Positions 1-8,918 of a stretch of 64,000 nt of DNA are shown here, piece after piece. Below the pieces are notes generated by a model. The model worked only from the letters and a program-made list of their open reading frames with translations, had not been told where the DNA came from and did no database searches. The DNA comes from Lacticaseibacillus sharpeae JCM 1186 = DSM 20505 (GTDB taxonomy: Bacteria; Bacillota; Bacilli; Lactobacillales; Lactobacillaceae), in assembly GCF_001436225.1 (NCBI RefSeq), contig NZ_AYYO01000055.1, positions 1 to 64,000 on the forward strand, given 5' to 3'. The first letter of the stretch is position 1. Every line of letters begins with the position of its first letter. The position numbers and the translations under genes were made by a program.

Positions 1-51
1 ACGCATTGATTTAGATGTTATTTTCAGAAGTGGCTAACTTGTACTTGAAAT

Positions 52-1062
52 TTACCGGTCAATTTTGTAACCATTTGGAGCTGTTTTTTCTTCAATCGTG
101 TACTGCTGAGGTTTATCCTCAGTACCCGTTGTGAGACCGTATGTCACACCGTCTTTTATAGTCTGAGTTGTGGCAGAAAAACCAAACGAACCATCAGCCT
201 TAGATTTAAATTGAGTTGCTTCTGCTTCAGTATTAACCCACTTTACAGTTACAGGATTCTTATCAAAGCCAACAACTTGGTTGTTTTCCCCATACTGCCC
301 ATTTACTTGGGCATACTGGTCACCGTTCTTGATGTAGAATACTGCACCTTCAAGCTTAGTCTCACTGTTAGCGTCAATCTTCGTGAACTTAAGCTGGTAG
401 GCACCTGTAACTTCATCCTTTGGGTATACGTAAACTGTACCATCAGCCCCCTTTACAGGCAGGCTAACGACAAAGTCTGGTGACAGTGTGTACCCAGTTG
501 GAGCAGATTCTTCGTGAAACAGGTATACCTTGTATTGACCTGCAGCATTGTAATTTGGCAAATCTTTGTACGTAATTTGACCGTTGGCGTCTGTTTTAGC
601 AGTATCTGTTTTAGTAGCTTCTGTTACAGCAGAGCCAGTCTCAGGGTCAATCTTCGTAGCGGTATTGAGATCGTACTTGTGTTCGTTTGCCGTTAAGCTA
701 TCAGCATCGGTAGTGTCTTCGGCTGTTCCTTTGCCTGTCAAAGTTGGTGCGACATCTTTCCAGTATTGATCGGTCACATCATACAATGTAAACACTGCAC
801 CTTGAACACGGTCCTTGGATGAATCTGGTTCGGTAGTCAAATCTTTCTGCGTAGTTAATCCGGTGTCTTTCGCAACAGCATATTTAGTCAGAATAATAGT
901 TGTTGTATCACTTGCGCCATTATCCGATGAAGGCGTTGTGCTCCCATCGCCATCAGCAGCACTAACCTTACTCCCAATTCCGGCCCCGAGCCCAATAGCT
1001 CCGGCCATTACGGCGGCACTGATAAACGTCAGTGCCTTTTTGAAAAATGCGTTCTTCTTCAT
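52..1062 (-). CDS. Shaft (major) pilin, SpaA-like, no sorting signal
   Basis: Predicted backbone subunit of a sortase-assembled pilus. The N-terminus has a secretion signal (Lys-rich start, hydrophobic core, AxA-like end near residue 35). A YPKD pilin motif (VYVYPKDE) would supply the lysine joined to the next subunit by a class C sortase, and the E-box YTIEEKTAPNGY near the C-terminus is typical of SpaA/CnaB isopeptide domains. It starts 2 bases after the stop of the upstream basal pilin, so it is co-transcribed. The oddity is the end: the frame stops at 52-54, right after the E-box domain, with no LPxTG, membrane helix or charged tail, although shaft pilins normally carry them. Both other frames also close within 50 bases. 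The gene is therefore probably truncated or damaged. Its family is confident; its function in pilus building is doubtful. Confidence 0.85.
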   Translation of the reverse strand: MKKNAFFKKALTFISAAVMAGAIGLGAGIGSKVSAADGDGSTTPSSDNGASDTTTIILTKYAVAKDTGLTTQKDLTTEPDSSKDRVQGAVFTLYDVTDQYWKDVAPTLTGKGTAEDTTDADSLTANEHKYDLNTATKIDPETGSAVTEATKTDTAKTDANGQITYKDLPNYNAAGQYKVYLFHEESAPTGYTLSPDFVVSLPVKGADGTVYVYPKDEVTGAYQLKFTKIDANSETKLEGAVFYIKNGDQYAQVNGQYGENNQVVGFDKNPVTVKWVNTEAEATQFKSKADGSFGFSATTQTIKDGVTYGLTTGTEDKPQQYTIEEKTAPNGYKIDR

Positions 1063-1064
1063 GA

Positions 1065-2237
1065 TTATTCTCCCTCATGTGGTTTGGATTTTTTATGGAA
1101 CGTTGTTATCGCGATGCTGAGCAAGATGAAGATGCCCAGCAGTGTTAACCAGATGGCACGCGCGCCACCCGTCTGTGGCAGCATGCCGACGAACGTGTTC
1201 GGAAGCAGGTGCTTGATGACGTGATGTATGTGGTGTGTGAAATGGTGCCAGTGGTGGACTATTTTGCCGAAGAATCCGGTATCCGGAAGTGGCGGATAAC
1301 CATCATCATCGGGTGGAACGGTTTCGTGGACGTTCGCTACCTGGATAGCGTCGGTCGCACTACTAAACTTGCCTGGGGTGACTGTGAAGGCCACCGCCTT
1401 AGAACTCCGAACGTAATCGTCCGGGGCCTTAACCTCAACTAATTCGTACTGGCCAGCCCGTAGACCGTTAATCGCAAACTGCCCATCCGAATCGCTTGTG
1501 AGCACCAGCAGTTTGGCCTGCTTGTAACTCGTAGTTATTTCCCCCGAAATAACTTCCCAGCTGTTTTGGTTATTACTGCGCCGGAGATACTTCCCGGCCC
1601 TGCTGCGGACGACGAATTGCGCGCCCGCAAGCTTGGTGCTGTGGTCGTCAGCGTCGATCTTGACGAACTGCTGACCACCGGTTGTAACCGGGGTGACCGT
1701 CGCCTCATCTTTGGGGTAGAGGTCAACCTGGTTCGTAGTTCCCGAAACTGGAAGAACCAGCACCAGATTCTGCCCATCAGACACACCACTGGGATGCGCC
1801 GTTTCGCGGAAGAGATAGACGGCGTACTGCCCGCCACTGTGACGTGGGAGGGTAAATGTCGCCGTGCCTGCGCCGCTCGTGATCTCCGTCGCCACTTCTT
1901 GCCGCGGCGTATCACTAGCAGCTAAGGCGTTTTGCGCGTCCTCCATCTCCGCTTCCGTCTTGGGGTTTTGCGCCCAGAACTCAGCGGTGACATCGTACGC
2001 TTTGAACGTCACGTCATTCAGCGGTGTGCCGGCATCCCCGAACGGCGAGGATTTGCCGTCGTTGCTCGTCGACTCCGGCAGGTTGCCATCGTCAAAGACC
2101 AGCTTGTGCAGCACGACGGTGACGTCATCATCAGTCGCCGCCTGCCCGCGCACCGGCGTCGTCGCAATCAGTGCCAGCAAGAACGCGGCCATGACGGCGA
2201 ACGCGGTGATGCGAATGTGCTTAATCAACGCTTGCAT
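1065..2237 (-). CDS. Basal/minor pilin, SpaB-like, LPxTG-anchored
   Basis: Secreted pilin of 390 residues. It has a signal peptide (hydrophobic residues about 10-30), a pilin motif LYPKDE in mid-protein, a CnaB-like domain with E-box-like YELVEVKAPDDY, and a C-terminal sorting signal LPQTGG (from residue 353) followed by a hydrophobic helix and a KKSKPHEGE tail. Size, motif set and position between tip and shaft pilins fit a SpaB-type subunit that ends pilus growth and attaches it to the wall. An extra LPDTG lies at residues 317-321. Between the two motifs is a His-rich stretch (residues about 328-343, HHWHHFTHHIHH) that is unusual for this family. The start ATG follows the tip-pilin stop by one base, which suggests translational coupling. 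Confidence 0.88.
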   Translation of the reverse strand: MQALIKHIRITAFAVMAAFLLALIATTPVRGQAATDDDVTVVLHKLVFDDGNLPESTSNDGKSSPFGDAGTPLNDVTFKAYDVTAEFWAQNPKTEAEMEDAQNALAASDTPRQEVATEITSGAGTATFTLPRHSGGQYAVYLFRETAHPSGVSDGQNLVLVLPVSGTTNQVDLYPKDEATVTPVTTGGQQFVKIDADDHSTKLAGAQFVVRSRAGKYLRRSNNQNSWEVISGEITTSYKQAKLLVLTSDSDGQFAINGLRAGQYELVEVKAPDDYVRSSKAVAFTVTPGKFSSATDAIQVANVHETVPPDDDGYPPLPDTGFFGKIVHHWHHFTHHIHHVIKHLLPNTFVGMLPQTGGARAIWLTLLGIFILLSIAITTFHKKSKPHEGE

Positions 2238-2238
2238 A

Positions 2239-5200
2239 TCACATCACCTCCCAATTCTTGCGGAAGTGCCAAGCAGTAAAGCCAAGCGCTAGTGCTGTCA
2301 GCCCTAACGCGAGCCATTGCCAGGTGCCAGGGCCACCGGTGTGGGGAAGGATGGTCGCGGGAGCGTTGGTGACGGTGAGAGTGACGGGATTGGATGAATC
2401 CTGCCCTGCCTTAACCTCAAAGTCATAACTGTTATTTGCGTTCATCTGATAGCCTGCCGGCGCTTTGGTTTCCTTCAACGTATATTCGCCAAGTGGCAAA
2501 TCTTTCGTTTCGTAAACACCTTTGCTATCGGTTTGGATATCTTCGTAGCCTTTAAGCGGCTCATCGCTGCCCTTCGCGTAGAGTGCGAAGTGCGCACCCT
2601 GGAGTGGACTGCCGCTGTCAACATCGGTCTTGGTGAGCTTGAAGGCACCAAGCTTGCTGTCATACATATCAACCTTGGTAACTGGGTTACTGTCACTAGA
2701 CTTTGAATTGTCAACTGTGATTGTTTTCCCTTCACCAGTGTATTCAGGGTTTATATCATACCCCTCAGGAGCCTTCGTTTCGGTGATATGATACGTCCCA
2801 CTTGGTATATTTGACCAAGTTAATGTCCCATCAGCATCAGTTGTCCCCGGCCGGTCAATTAAGCCATTTTCTGACTTAATATTGAATTCAGCGTTTGCGA
2901 GCTTCTTTCCGGACTGCTTATCCTGCTTTGTTAACTCTACAGAACCAATTTTCCCGGAAGCTGAGCCCCCTGCAACTCCACCAGAAGCAGCGACATTACC
3001 TGTATCTTGAGTGCCAACAATCTCTTTTGCAGTCATTTTAGCTTCATTTATCAGATCACCGTTACCATTGGATGAAATTACATGAGACTGGTAGCTCACA
3101 ATATATGTGCTATCAATAATAATATTCGGATTGAATGTGATAGTAGTGGTTGTTGTTCCATCAGGGGCAGTTTGTTTGTCAACAGTGTAATCCGTACCAA
3201 GTTTTAACTTATCTGTATTTGGTAAATAAGCTGAGGTATCACTAGATTCGTCATCAGACACATCAAGTGAATCATTCAGAACATTATCAGATGCCTGACT
3301 GCTTGTCGTAAGGCTGTCCTGATCAGATGCCTGACTATTTGTCGTAAGGCTGTCCTGATCAGATGCCTGACTACTTGTCGTAAGACTGTCTTGATCATAG
3401 GGCATATCAGAGTGGAATGCTCTATCAATGCTGATTGAGCCAATATCAACCGATTGATTCGGACTAGAGATATCAGTTATAACTACCCTTCTCAAATGAG
3501 CCTGCAGGTTATTAACAGTTATGTTCCAATTAACGGTGGAACCACCATCAGTACTACCTTTTTTAGAAATAAGTTGACCCGTGCCCTGAAAATAATCACC
3601 ATTTGCTGGTAAATCTTCTTCATCACCGCCATTGTCAAAACTAGCGGTATTCTTATACATTTTACCGCCATAATTTGCCGGGTCGGTCGTGTCGTGTGCA
3701 ATGCTTTTCGGCTTGGTTGAAAGTACAACCATATATGCACTGGTATCGCCATCGGGTAATTTAACTGTAAGCGTCTGGTTGTTCTCTGTGCTTGGCTCAT
3801 CGATTCTTACAGAGTCAGTAACCTCATCTCCATAAGTGTGTGCTGTATCGACATTGCCATTTCCATCCGTATTGATTTTGAATACACGCACGGTGCCCGG
3901 AACGTAAACCTGATCAGATTGAATTGGGTCTACAACTGAGGCAGACTGTAATTTTTTGTTGAGCGTGTTAACGGTAATGTGCCAGCTGAATTGCTTAGTG
4001 GATGGATAGTAGCTAAATTTCTTATTGTCAGTGTTCCGCGGTGGAGTAAAGTCACCGTGGCCGTTGTCATTGTTACTGTCGCTTACATCGTTAGTAAATG
4101 AACCTGCCTTTGAAGTGTCGTATTTTGTGTTATAGGTTAACTGATAATGATCCTTGGTTGTGGCCAAATTGTTTTGAAACTCTACTTTAAAGCCAGATTC
4201 ATCTGTGGACAGTTTATAGTCATTGGAACTAACCGTTAATCCAGTATCAAGATCAACAAGTTTCATACGCATTGATCCGGATTCTAATGTTAATCCGTTG
4301 GGTAACGTATCCTTCATCCAGTAATTGCTAAGTGTTTCATGGTTAGGGTTAATATCAACCTGCCACCCATCAATACTATTAGCCTCATCAACAATACCCG
4401 TTGATTTCTTAACTAAGTTAGGTGTACCTGTCGTGTTGGAATTTCCAGTTTCACCGTGTCCAGTAGTCGTATGCCCGTTATTGTCAGTCACTGTATTGTT
4501 AACAGTTTTCTTGCTGTCAGCTACACCATCGTTTAGAACTGAGGTATAGCTAAACTCAACAGGCATATCCGTATCTACATTAATAGTAATCTCCATGGTT
4601 TTACTATCTGGGTAGGTAACCTTAAAATCCGTGTCAGGGTTCAGCCATGTATGGGTATTGAAATTATTGTTACCATCAATTGCGTCGATAAAGCCGGAAA
4701 TCTGGGCAGATTCATCAAAATGCTGATTATCATCAAGTGTATCCACCAAAGTTATGCCCTTGGATGATTTTCCTGGATAGTACTGTACCTTCCAGCTAGC
4801 GGTGTTCCCTGAACTTCCCTCAAACAACTTCTTGATTACTTCATGCGGTTCATAGTTTAAATGAGAGGTAACAGGGGGTGTCTCTTCAGTTTTATCCCCA
4901 TAATTAAGCTTCGCCTTGTTAATAAAATCGGTATCAACCTTTTGCGTCAAATCAGTTAGAACGGTATTAAACGTAACAGACAGTGCCGCCTTAGTGTCAT
5001 TATACTTTCCAATAAACGTGATTAAATTCGTATCTTTATTAAACGTAAAATCTGTACCCTCGACGAGCTTTGTCCCATTAGGGCTTAGGGTACCATCAAC
5101 ATTCACTGATGCTTCCTGAATGCTAATGCTATCAAACGACAATCCAGCGGGCATTTCTTCTTGAACTGAAGGATTAACCATTTCTTTTCCTTCATTGTTC

Positions 5201-5844
5201 AAACTAATCGTCCAACTAATTTTCCCACCAGATGTCTGTTGTCCGGTTTTATCAATCATGTACTGTTTTGCAGGTGTCACAATGACCGGCACTTTTTGTG
5301 TAGTCGTTTGTGATACTGGAATTTCAATATTTTGCTTACCCAACGTTTTAAGATTGAGTGATGCTCCCGTATAGAAAAAATCGCCTGTAACGTCATCCGA
5401 ATCGGCGGCCAATTGGTTAAAAGTCAAAGTGACTGTCCCATCGTCGGCAATTTTAAACGTCCCATACGTTTGTCCGTCAGCAGACGTCAAATCGCCATGT
5501 GGATATTCCCCATCTGTTTTCTGCGGCGTAATTGAGTCAGGTAGCTTAAATGTGTAGTAATCGCCTGCCTGAATGTGATGATCTGTCGGCAACGCCCAAG
5601 TGTAATCAACTTTAACCAAGTCGCTTGAATCAATAGAGAGATTACCATCTGAATCAGGTTTGATTTCCTGATTATTCTTAAAAAAAGTGGTTGTTGCTCC
5701 AGAAACAATTTGTTCACTACTAATGTCATGAGCATCGCTTGCTCCCGCTTTACGGCCTGGCGCAGAGCCAGCAATAATCTGCACAAAAATAAACAGAACC
5801 ATCAAAGCAGTCACGATGCTTGCTGACTTTCTGAAGTTATTCAA
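2239..5844 (-). CDS. Tip pilin/adhesin, SpaC-like, LPHTG-anchored
   Basis: Large secreted adhesin of 1201 residues, the first gene of the pilus operon and so the probable tip subunit. It has an N-terminal signal peptide, then several Ig-like adhesive domains of the collagen-binding/Sdr type (fibrinogen-binding-like folds rich in Thr, Asp and Asn). Two SpaA/CnaB domains follow at about residues 961-1155, with E-boxes YHITETKAPEGY and YTLKETKAPAGY. The protein ends in LPHTGG, a hydrophobic helix and a short basic tail. No YPK pilin motif was seen, as expected for a tip protein. A 12-residue unit (DQDSLTTSSQAS) is repeated three times in mid-protein. A strong ribosome binding site (AAGGAGGGG) precedes the ATG. 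The binding target cannot be deduced; extracellular matrix or mucus are guesses. Confidence 0.88.
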   Translation of the reverse strand: MNNFRKSASIVTALMVLFIFVQIIAGSAPGRKAGASDAHDISSEQIVSGATTTFFKNNQEIKPDSDGNLSIDSSDLVKVDYTWALPTDHHIQAGDYYTFKLPDSITPQKTDGEYPHGDLTSADGQTYGTFKIADDGTVTLTFNQLAADSDDVTGDFFYTGASLNLKTLGKQNIEIPVSQTTTQKVPVIVTPAKQYMIDKTGQQTSGGKISWTISLNNEGKEMVNPSVQEEMPAGLSFDSISIQEASVNVDGTLSPNGTKLVEGTDFTFNKDTNLITFIGKYNDTKAALSVTFNTVLTDLTQKVDTDFINKAKLNYGDKTEETPPVTSHLNYEPHEVIKKLFEGSSGNTASWKVQYYPGKSSKGITLVDTLDDNQHFDESAQISGFIDAIDGNNNFNTHTWLNPDTDFKVTYPDSKTMEITINVDTDMPVEFSYTSVLNDGVADSKKTVNNTVTDNNGHTTTGHGETGNSNTTGTPNLVKKSTGIVDEANSIDGWQVDINPNHETLSNYWMKDTLPNGLTLESGSMRMKLVDLDTGLTVSSNDYKLSTDESGFKVEFQNNLATTKDHYQLTYNTKYDTSKAGSFTNDVSDSNNDNGHGDFTPPRNTDNKKFSYYPSTKQFSWHITVNTLNKKLQSASVVDPIQSDQVYVPGTVRVFKINTDGNGNVDTAHTYGDEVTDSVRIDEPSTENNQTLTVKLPDGDTSAYMVVLSTKPKSIAHDTTDPANYGGKMYKNTASFDNGGDEEDLPANGDYFQGTGQLISKKGSTDGGSTVNWNITVNNLQAHLRRVVITDISSPNQSVDIGSISIDRAFHSDMPYDQDSLTTSSQASDQDSLTTNSQASDQDSLTTSSQASDNVLNDSLDVSDDESSDTSAYLPNTDKLKLGTDYTVDKQTAPDGTTTTTITFNPNIIIDSTYIVSYQSHVISSNGNGDLINEAKMTAKEIVGTQDTGNVAASGGVAGGSASGKIGSVELTKQDKQSGKKLANAEFNIKSENGLIDRPGTTDADGTLTWSNIPSGTYHITETKAPEGYDINPEYTGEGKTITVDNSKSSDSNPVTKVDMYDSKLGAFKLTKTDVDSGSPLQGAHFALYAKGSDEPLKGYEDIQTDSKGVYETKDLPLGEYTLKETKAPAGYQMNANNSYDFEVKAGQDSSNPVTLTVTNAPATILPHTGGPGTWQWLALGLTALALGFTAWHFRKNWEVM
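3288..3395 (-). repeat. 36-bp tandem repeat (x3) in tip pilin
   Basis: Three adjacent copies of a 36-bp unit encode DQDSLTTSSQAS, with one Asn for Ser in the middle copy. The copies keep the reading frame. Such a Ser/Thr/Asp linker is likely flexible, and its copy number could vary by slippage. Confidence 0.8.
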
Positions 5845-5924
5845 GAATAATCCCCCCTCCTTGGTAAAATTCCAACGCCATCAACTGGTATATGTAAACG
5901 CAAATATGTGTATACAACTTTTAG

Positions 5925-6117
5925 GATAAACAAAAATCGGGAGTCCGCCACACGTGTTGGCTTACTCCCGATTGTTTTCAATCGTCAGTTTCATAACTCA
6001 ATATAATACGCCGCAGAATCATCATGCGTCGCAACGCTCCCGTTGGTTCCCCCGAGCCAACACCTAAAGCCTAACATGACGGCATTTAGGAATCAACGGC
6101 GTTATTTGATAAATAAC
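5925..6117 (-). promoter_or_regulatory. Structured leader with terminator upstream of pilus operon
   Basis: The gap 5845-6469 has no gene. Read on the minus strand it holds a folded element. A closing stem (6097-6102 with 6008-6013, ACGCCG/CGGCGT) encloses three hairpins: 6063-6071/6081-6090 (CCTAAA-type stem), 6042-6046/6057-6061 (GTTGG/CCAAC with loop GGGGGAA) and 6026-6029/6034-6037. A further hairpin, 6101-6117 (GTTATTT/AAATAAC), overlaps the closing stem. Downstream, 5935-5973 is a terminator (10-bp perfect stem AATCGGGAGT/ACTCCCGATT plus a T-rich run), about 80 bases before the tip-pilin ribosome binding site. The layout fits a riboswitch-like attenuator, but no known class was recognised. 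A stand-alone small RNA is also possible. Confidence 0.5.
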
Positions 6118-6469
6118 CGGCGATAATTGGTATAGACATCGCAAAAACCTTAAACAATAACGTTTATTCCGCTTACTTGGTTTAGACCAGCGACGATAAA
6201 AAAACAAAAATATTTTTATAGAGTGGCTCGATTTCACTTATACGTTAAATAAGTCGACTCATAATTGAGCCTTTTCTACCCTTTGCACAACATTTATCCC
6301 ACATTTGTCGCATACGGTTAGATACTGATGTTATGCACTTCACTTACCAATTGATACTAAAATGGAATTTGCAAAGACTATACTTTTGCAAACAAAGTGC
6401 TGTTTTCACAATCGCCCAATAACCGGCTTATAAATAATATCAATCACAGCTAACTATAAAAAGAACAAA

Positions 6470-7948
6470 TTACGCCTGTGCCCGTTTCTGCTGACCTTCC
6501 CGCCTCAGGGCCCAGAGGTTCAAAGCAGCAGCGACGAGCATCAAAATCAGGCCCAAAATCATTATATTATGCAGCCCCGTGAACATGATGGAGCGCATCT
6601 TCGGCAACAGATTCTGCGGCAGCGACGCGGAACTGCCCGCATCACTCAGCTTGTTCATCATCTTGATGGTGATTCTGCCATTCGCAGCTTGGACCCCACT
6701 GCGCAGGGCGTTATTCATGATGATCCCGAAGATGGCCGTGGCGAAGGTCTGGGCGAGCATGCGAATCAGGAAGCTGAAGGAGGTCGCAACCGGCACGTCT
6801 TGAACTTCTGCATCCTGTTGCACCTTAATCTGCAGCTCGTTGAAGCACATCCCGTTCCCGAAGCCTTCCAGCGCGCCCGCAAGCATCAGCCACCAGTACG
6901 AACCATGCTCGCCGAGTAGCGTCATGATGATGAAGGTGCCGACCAGCGTCCAGGTACCCAACGCAATCACCTTTTGCGGCGACAAGTAACTGCGCAGCGG
7001 CGCCACCAGTGCGGAACCACCGAAGTTCGTGAACGAACCGGGAATTTGGGTGGCACCACCAACGAGCGCCGAGACGCCGAGCAGCGCCTGAGCCCACATT
7101 GGCGCGTAGACGACGAAGCCCATGAACGCACCCCAGATGATGGTAAATAGAAGGAAGTCCATAATCAGGTCTTTGTTCTTAAACAACCGGCCCGGAATAA
7201 TCGGGTCGGCTGCCCGTGCCTCCACGCGCACCAGAATGCCCAGCAGAATGGCCGCGCCCACGAACATCCCCGTGAGCGTCTTGCCGTCTGTTGCACCAAT
7301 CATTTCCGTGGCCGTCAACAGAAGCACTAACCCCAACGACAACAGCACGGCGCCGGCGTAATCCACCTTGCTGGCACGGTGCGCCCGCCGCGTTTCCTTG
7401 AAGAACGCCTGCACGAGCAGTGCCGAAAGCAGACCGATGGGCACGTTAATGTAGAAAATCCAGTGCCAGCTAAACGTATCGACAATCCAGCCGCCCAGCA
7501 GCGGGCCGATGATGGTCGCCGTCGAGAAGCTCGCGGACACGAGGCCGAGCACCTGCATGCGTTTGCGTGGATTGGCGTACAATTCGGCGTAAATGATATA
7601 CGGCAGCGACACCATGCCCCCGTTCCCAATCCCGGCGATGGCGCGCGTGATGATCAGGAACCACATGTTCGGCGCCATCCCCTGGAGGAACGAACCAACC
7701 ACGAAGAACAGCGCGGCCAATTCGTAGGCCAGCTTGTTGCCCATGCGTTCGCCCAGCTTGCTCCACAGTGGCGTGCTGATGGCGGTGCCGAGCAGGAAGA
7801 TGGCGACAATCCAGCCCATGAGCTCAATCCCGTGCAGGTCGGCAATAATCGCCGGCATCGCGGTGTTAACAATGGTGCTATCAATCCCCCCCATTGCGTT
7901 GGACAGCAGGAGGGCGAAGGTGACAATGGCGATATTACGTTTGGACAC
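6470..7948 (-). CDS. MFS drug exporter, DHA2 (EmrB/QacA) family
   Basis: Integral membrane proton-coupled exporter of 492 residues, the usual length for 14-helix DHA2 transporters. The first helix carries DSTIVNTAMPAI, matching the family's D1 motif. The loop and helix around STATIIGPLLGGWIVD match the antiporter motif C, followed by the conserved WHWIFYINVPIG. Such proteins expel lipophilic or cationic toxic compounds, but the substrate here is unknown. It begins with GTG at 7946-7948, preceded by GAGAGAAG about 8 bases upstream. No regulator gene lies next to it; its neighbours are the pilus locus and a divergent EAL protein. The family is confident. No clear terminator was seen directly after it. 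Confidence 0.9.
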   Translation of the reverse strand: MSKRNIAIVTFALLLSNAMGGIDSTIVNTAMPAIIADLHGIELMGWIVAIFLLGTAISTPLWSKLGERMGNKLAYELAALFFVVGSFLQGMAPNMWFLIITRAIAGIGNGGMVSLPYIIYAELYANPRKRMQVLGLVSASFSTATIIGPLLGGWIVDTFSWHWIFYINVPIGLLSALLVQAFFKETRRAHRASKVDYAGAVLLSLGLVLLLTATEMIGATDGKTLTGMFVGAAILLGILVRVEARAADPIIPGRLFKNKDLIMDFLLFTIIWGAFMGFVVYAPMWAQALLGVSALVGGATQIPGSFTNFGGSALVAPLRSYLSPQKVIALGTWTLVGTFIIMTLLGEHGSYWWLMLAGALEGFGNGMCFNELQIKVQQDAEVQDVPVATSFSFLIRMLAQTFATAIFGIIMNNALRSGVQAANGRITIKMMNKLSDAGSSASLPQNLLPKMRSIMFTGLHNIMILGLILMLVAAALNLWALRREGQQKRAQA

Positions 7949-8204
7949 GGTTAGACTTCTCTCTACATAAATTCAGGTACTGCACCTTTTTTGTTTCCAA
8001 AGGCTGCAGTACGCGTTAGACCATTATCCATCTTGCGCCCCGGTCTGCTTTTGCACAAGGTACAGAAGCTGGTTTCTGTAAATTTACGCTAATTTTCCGG
8101 TGGTCTCCCGCGGTTCGCCTACCCAGATTCGGCTTATGGTGCGATAATAAATGTACACTGGCCACAAATGGACGGGTTAAACTGGCATTCTGGGAGATTT
8201 TTAC

Positions 8205-8867
8205 GTGACTAAATACAGCTACTTCGCACAACCGATTGAAAATATTACCACCAAGCACGTCATCGTGTACGAACTCCTGTTGCGTGAATGGGACGAGCAG
8301 ACTAAGACGTGGGGCACGCCGGCCCAATACGAGCTCGACGCTGCCACCATGCTCGACTTGCTCAAGACCGCCATCAAGAAGCTGAACGACAAGCACGTCA
8401 GCATTAATCTCACCAACGCCCAATTCGCCGACCCCACCATTTTGCACGCCCTCACCGACTTTGCGACCAAGAACATGGTGCCACGCCAGCTTACGGTGGA
8501 ACTGGTGGCCGCACCGGAACACGACCTGCTCAAAGCGATGAGCGCCAAGTACCGCGCCGCCGGAATCATGCTCGCCATCGATGACGTGGGGTCGGACAAC
8601 CTCTACGTCGACATCAAGGAGCTGCTCCCGTACGTCAACACCGTCAAGTTCGCCCTGCAAAACATGCGCGAGCTCGGCGAAACAGCAACGCCAGAAGAAA
8701 TTGAAGCACTCAACTTCTGGTTCAACGAAGCCGAAGCCCAGCAAATGCTCTTCACCTTCGAAGGCATCGAAAGCGAAGCCGACCTCGCCATTGCCAGCAA
8801 GTTCGGCATCACCCGCGGCCAGGGGTACTTCTTCTCCCGGCCACTGGAACCAGAACAGTTCGCATAA
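8205..8867 (+). CDS. Stand-alone EAL-domain protein (c-di-GMP phosphodiesterase-like)
   Basis: Cytoplasmic protein of 220 residues consisting only of an EAL domain. The usual EAL signature appears as YELLLRE, the form seen in YuxH-type proteins. Other family positions are present: Asn in INLTN, Glu in LTVEL, the acidic pair in AIDDVGSDN (for DDFG), Lys in VKFAL, Glu in FEGIES and Gln in GQGYFFSRP. On these grounds hydrolysis of cyclic di-GMP is possible, although substitutions leave activity open and it may instead be a binding or degenerate domain. No GGDEF domain is present here or nearby. The start is GTG with TGGGAG upstream. A bidirectional terminator follows. It is transcribed divergently from the drug exporter. 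Confidence 0.82.
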   Translation: MTKYSYFAQPIENITTKHVIVYELLLREWDEQTKTWGTPAQYELDAATMLDLLKTAIKKLNDKHVSINLTNAQFADPTILHALTDFATKNMVPRQLTVELVAAPEHDLLKAMSAKYRAAGIMLAIDDVGSDNLYVDIKELLPYVNTVKFALQNMRELGETATPEEIEALNFWFNEAEAQQMLFTFEGIESEADLAIASKFGITRGQGYFFSRPLEPEQFA

Positions 8868-8871
8868 ACAC

Positions 8872-8918
8872 AAAAACTGCCCGCACAACCGAAATTTTCG
8901 GCGTGCGGGCAGTTTTTT
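8872..8918. terminator. Bidirectional terminator
   Basis: The stem AAAACTGCCCGCA / TGCGGGCAGTTTT has an A-run on the left and a T-run on the right. It sits between the convergent EAL and DUF2974 genes and can serve both strands. It overlaps the last codon of the DUF2974 gene. Confidence 0.9.

Noticed and set aside
5935-6117. Naming the pilus leader a c-di-AMP (ydaO) riboswitch
   Set aside because: Only a GGGGGAACC stretch is shared with what I recall of the class; other conserved parts could not be aligned by eye.
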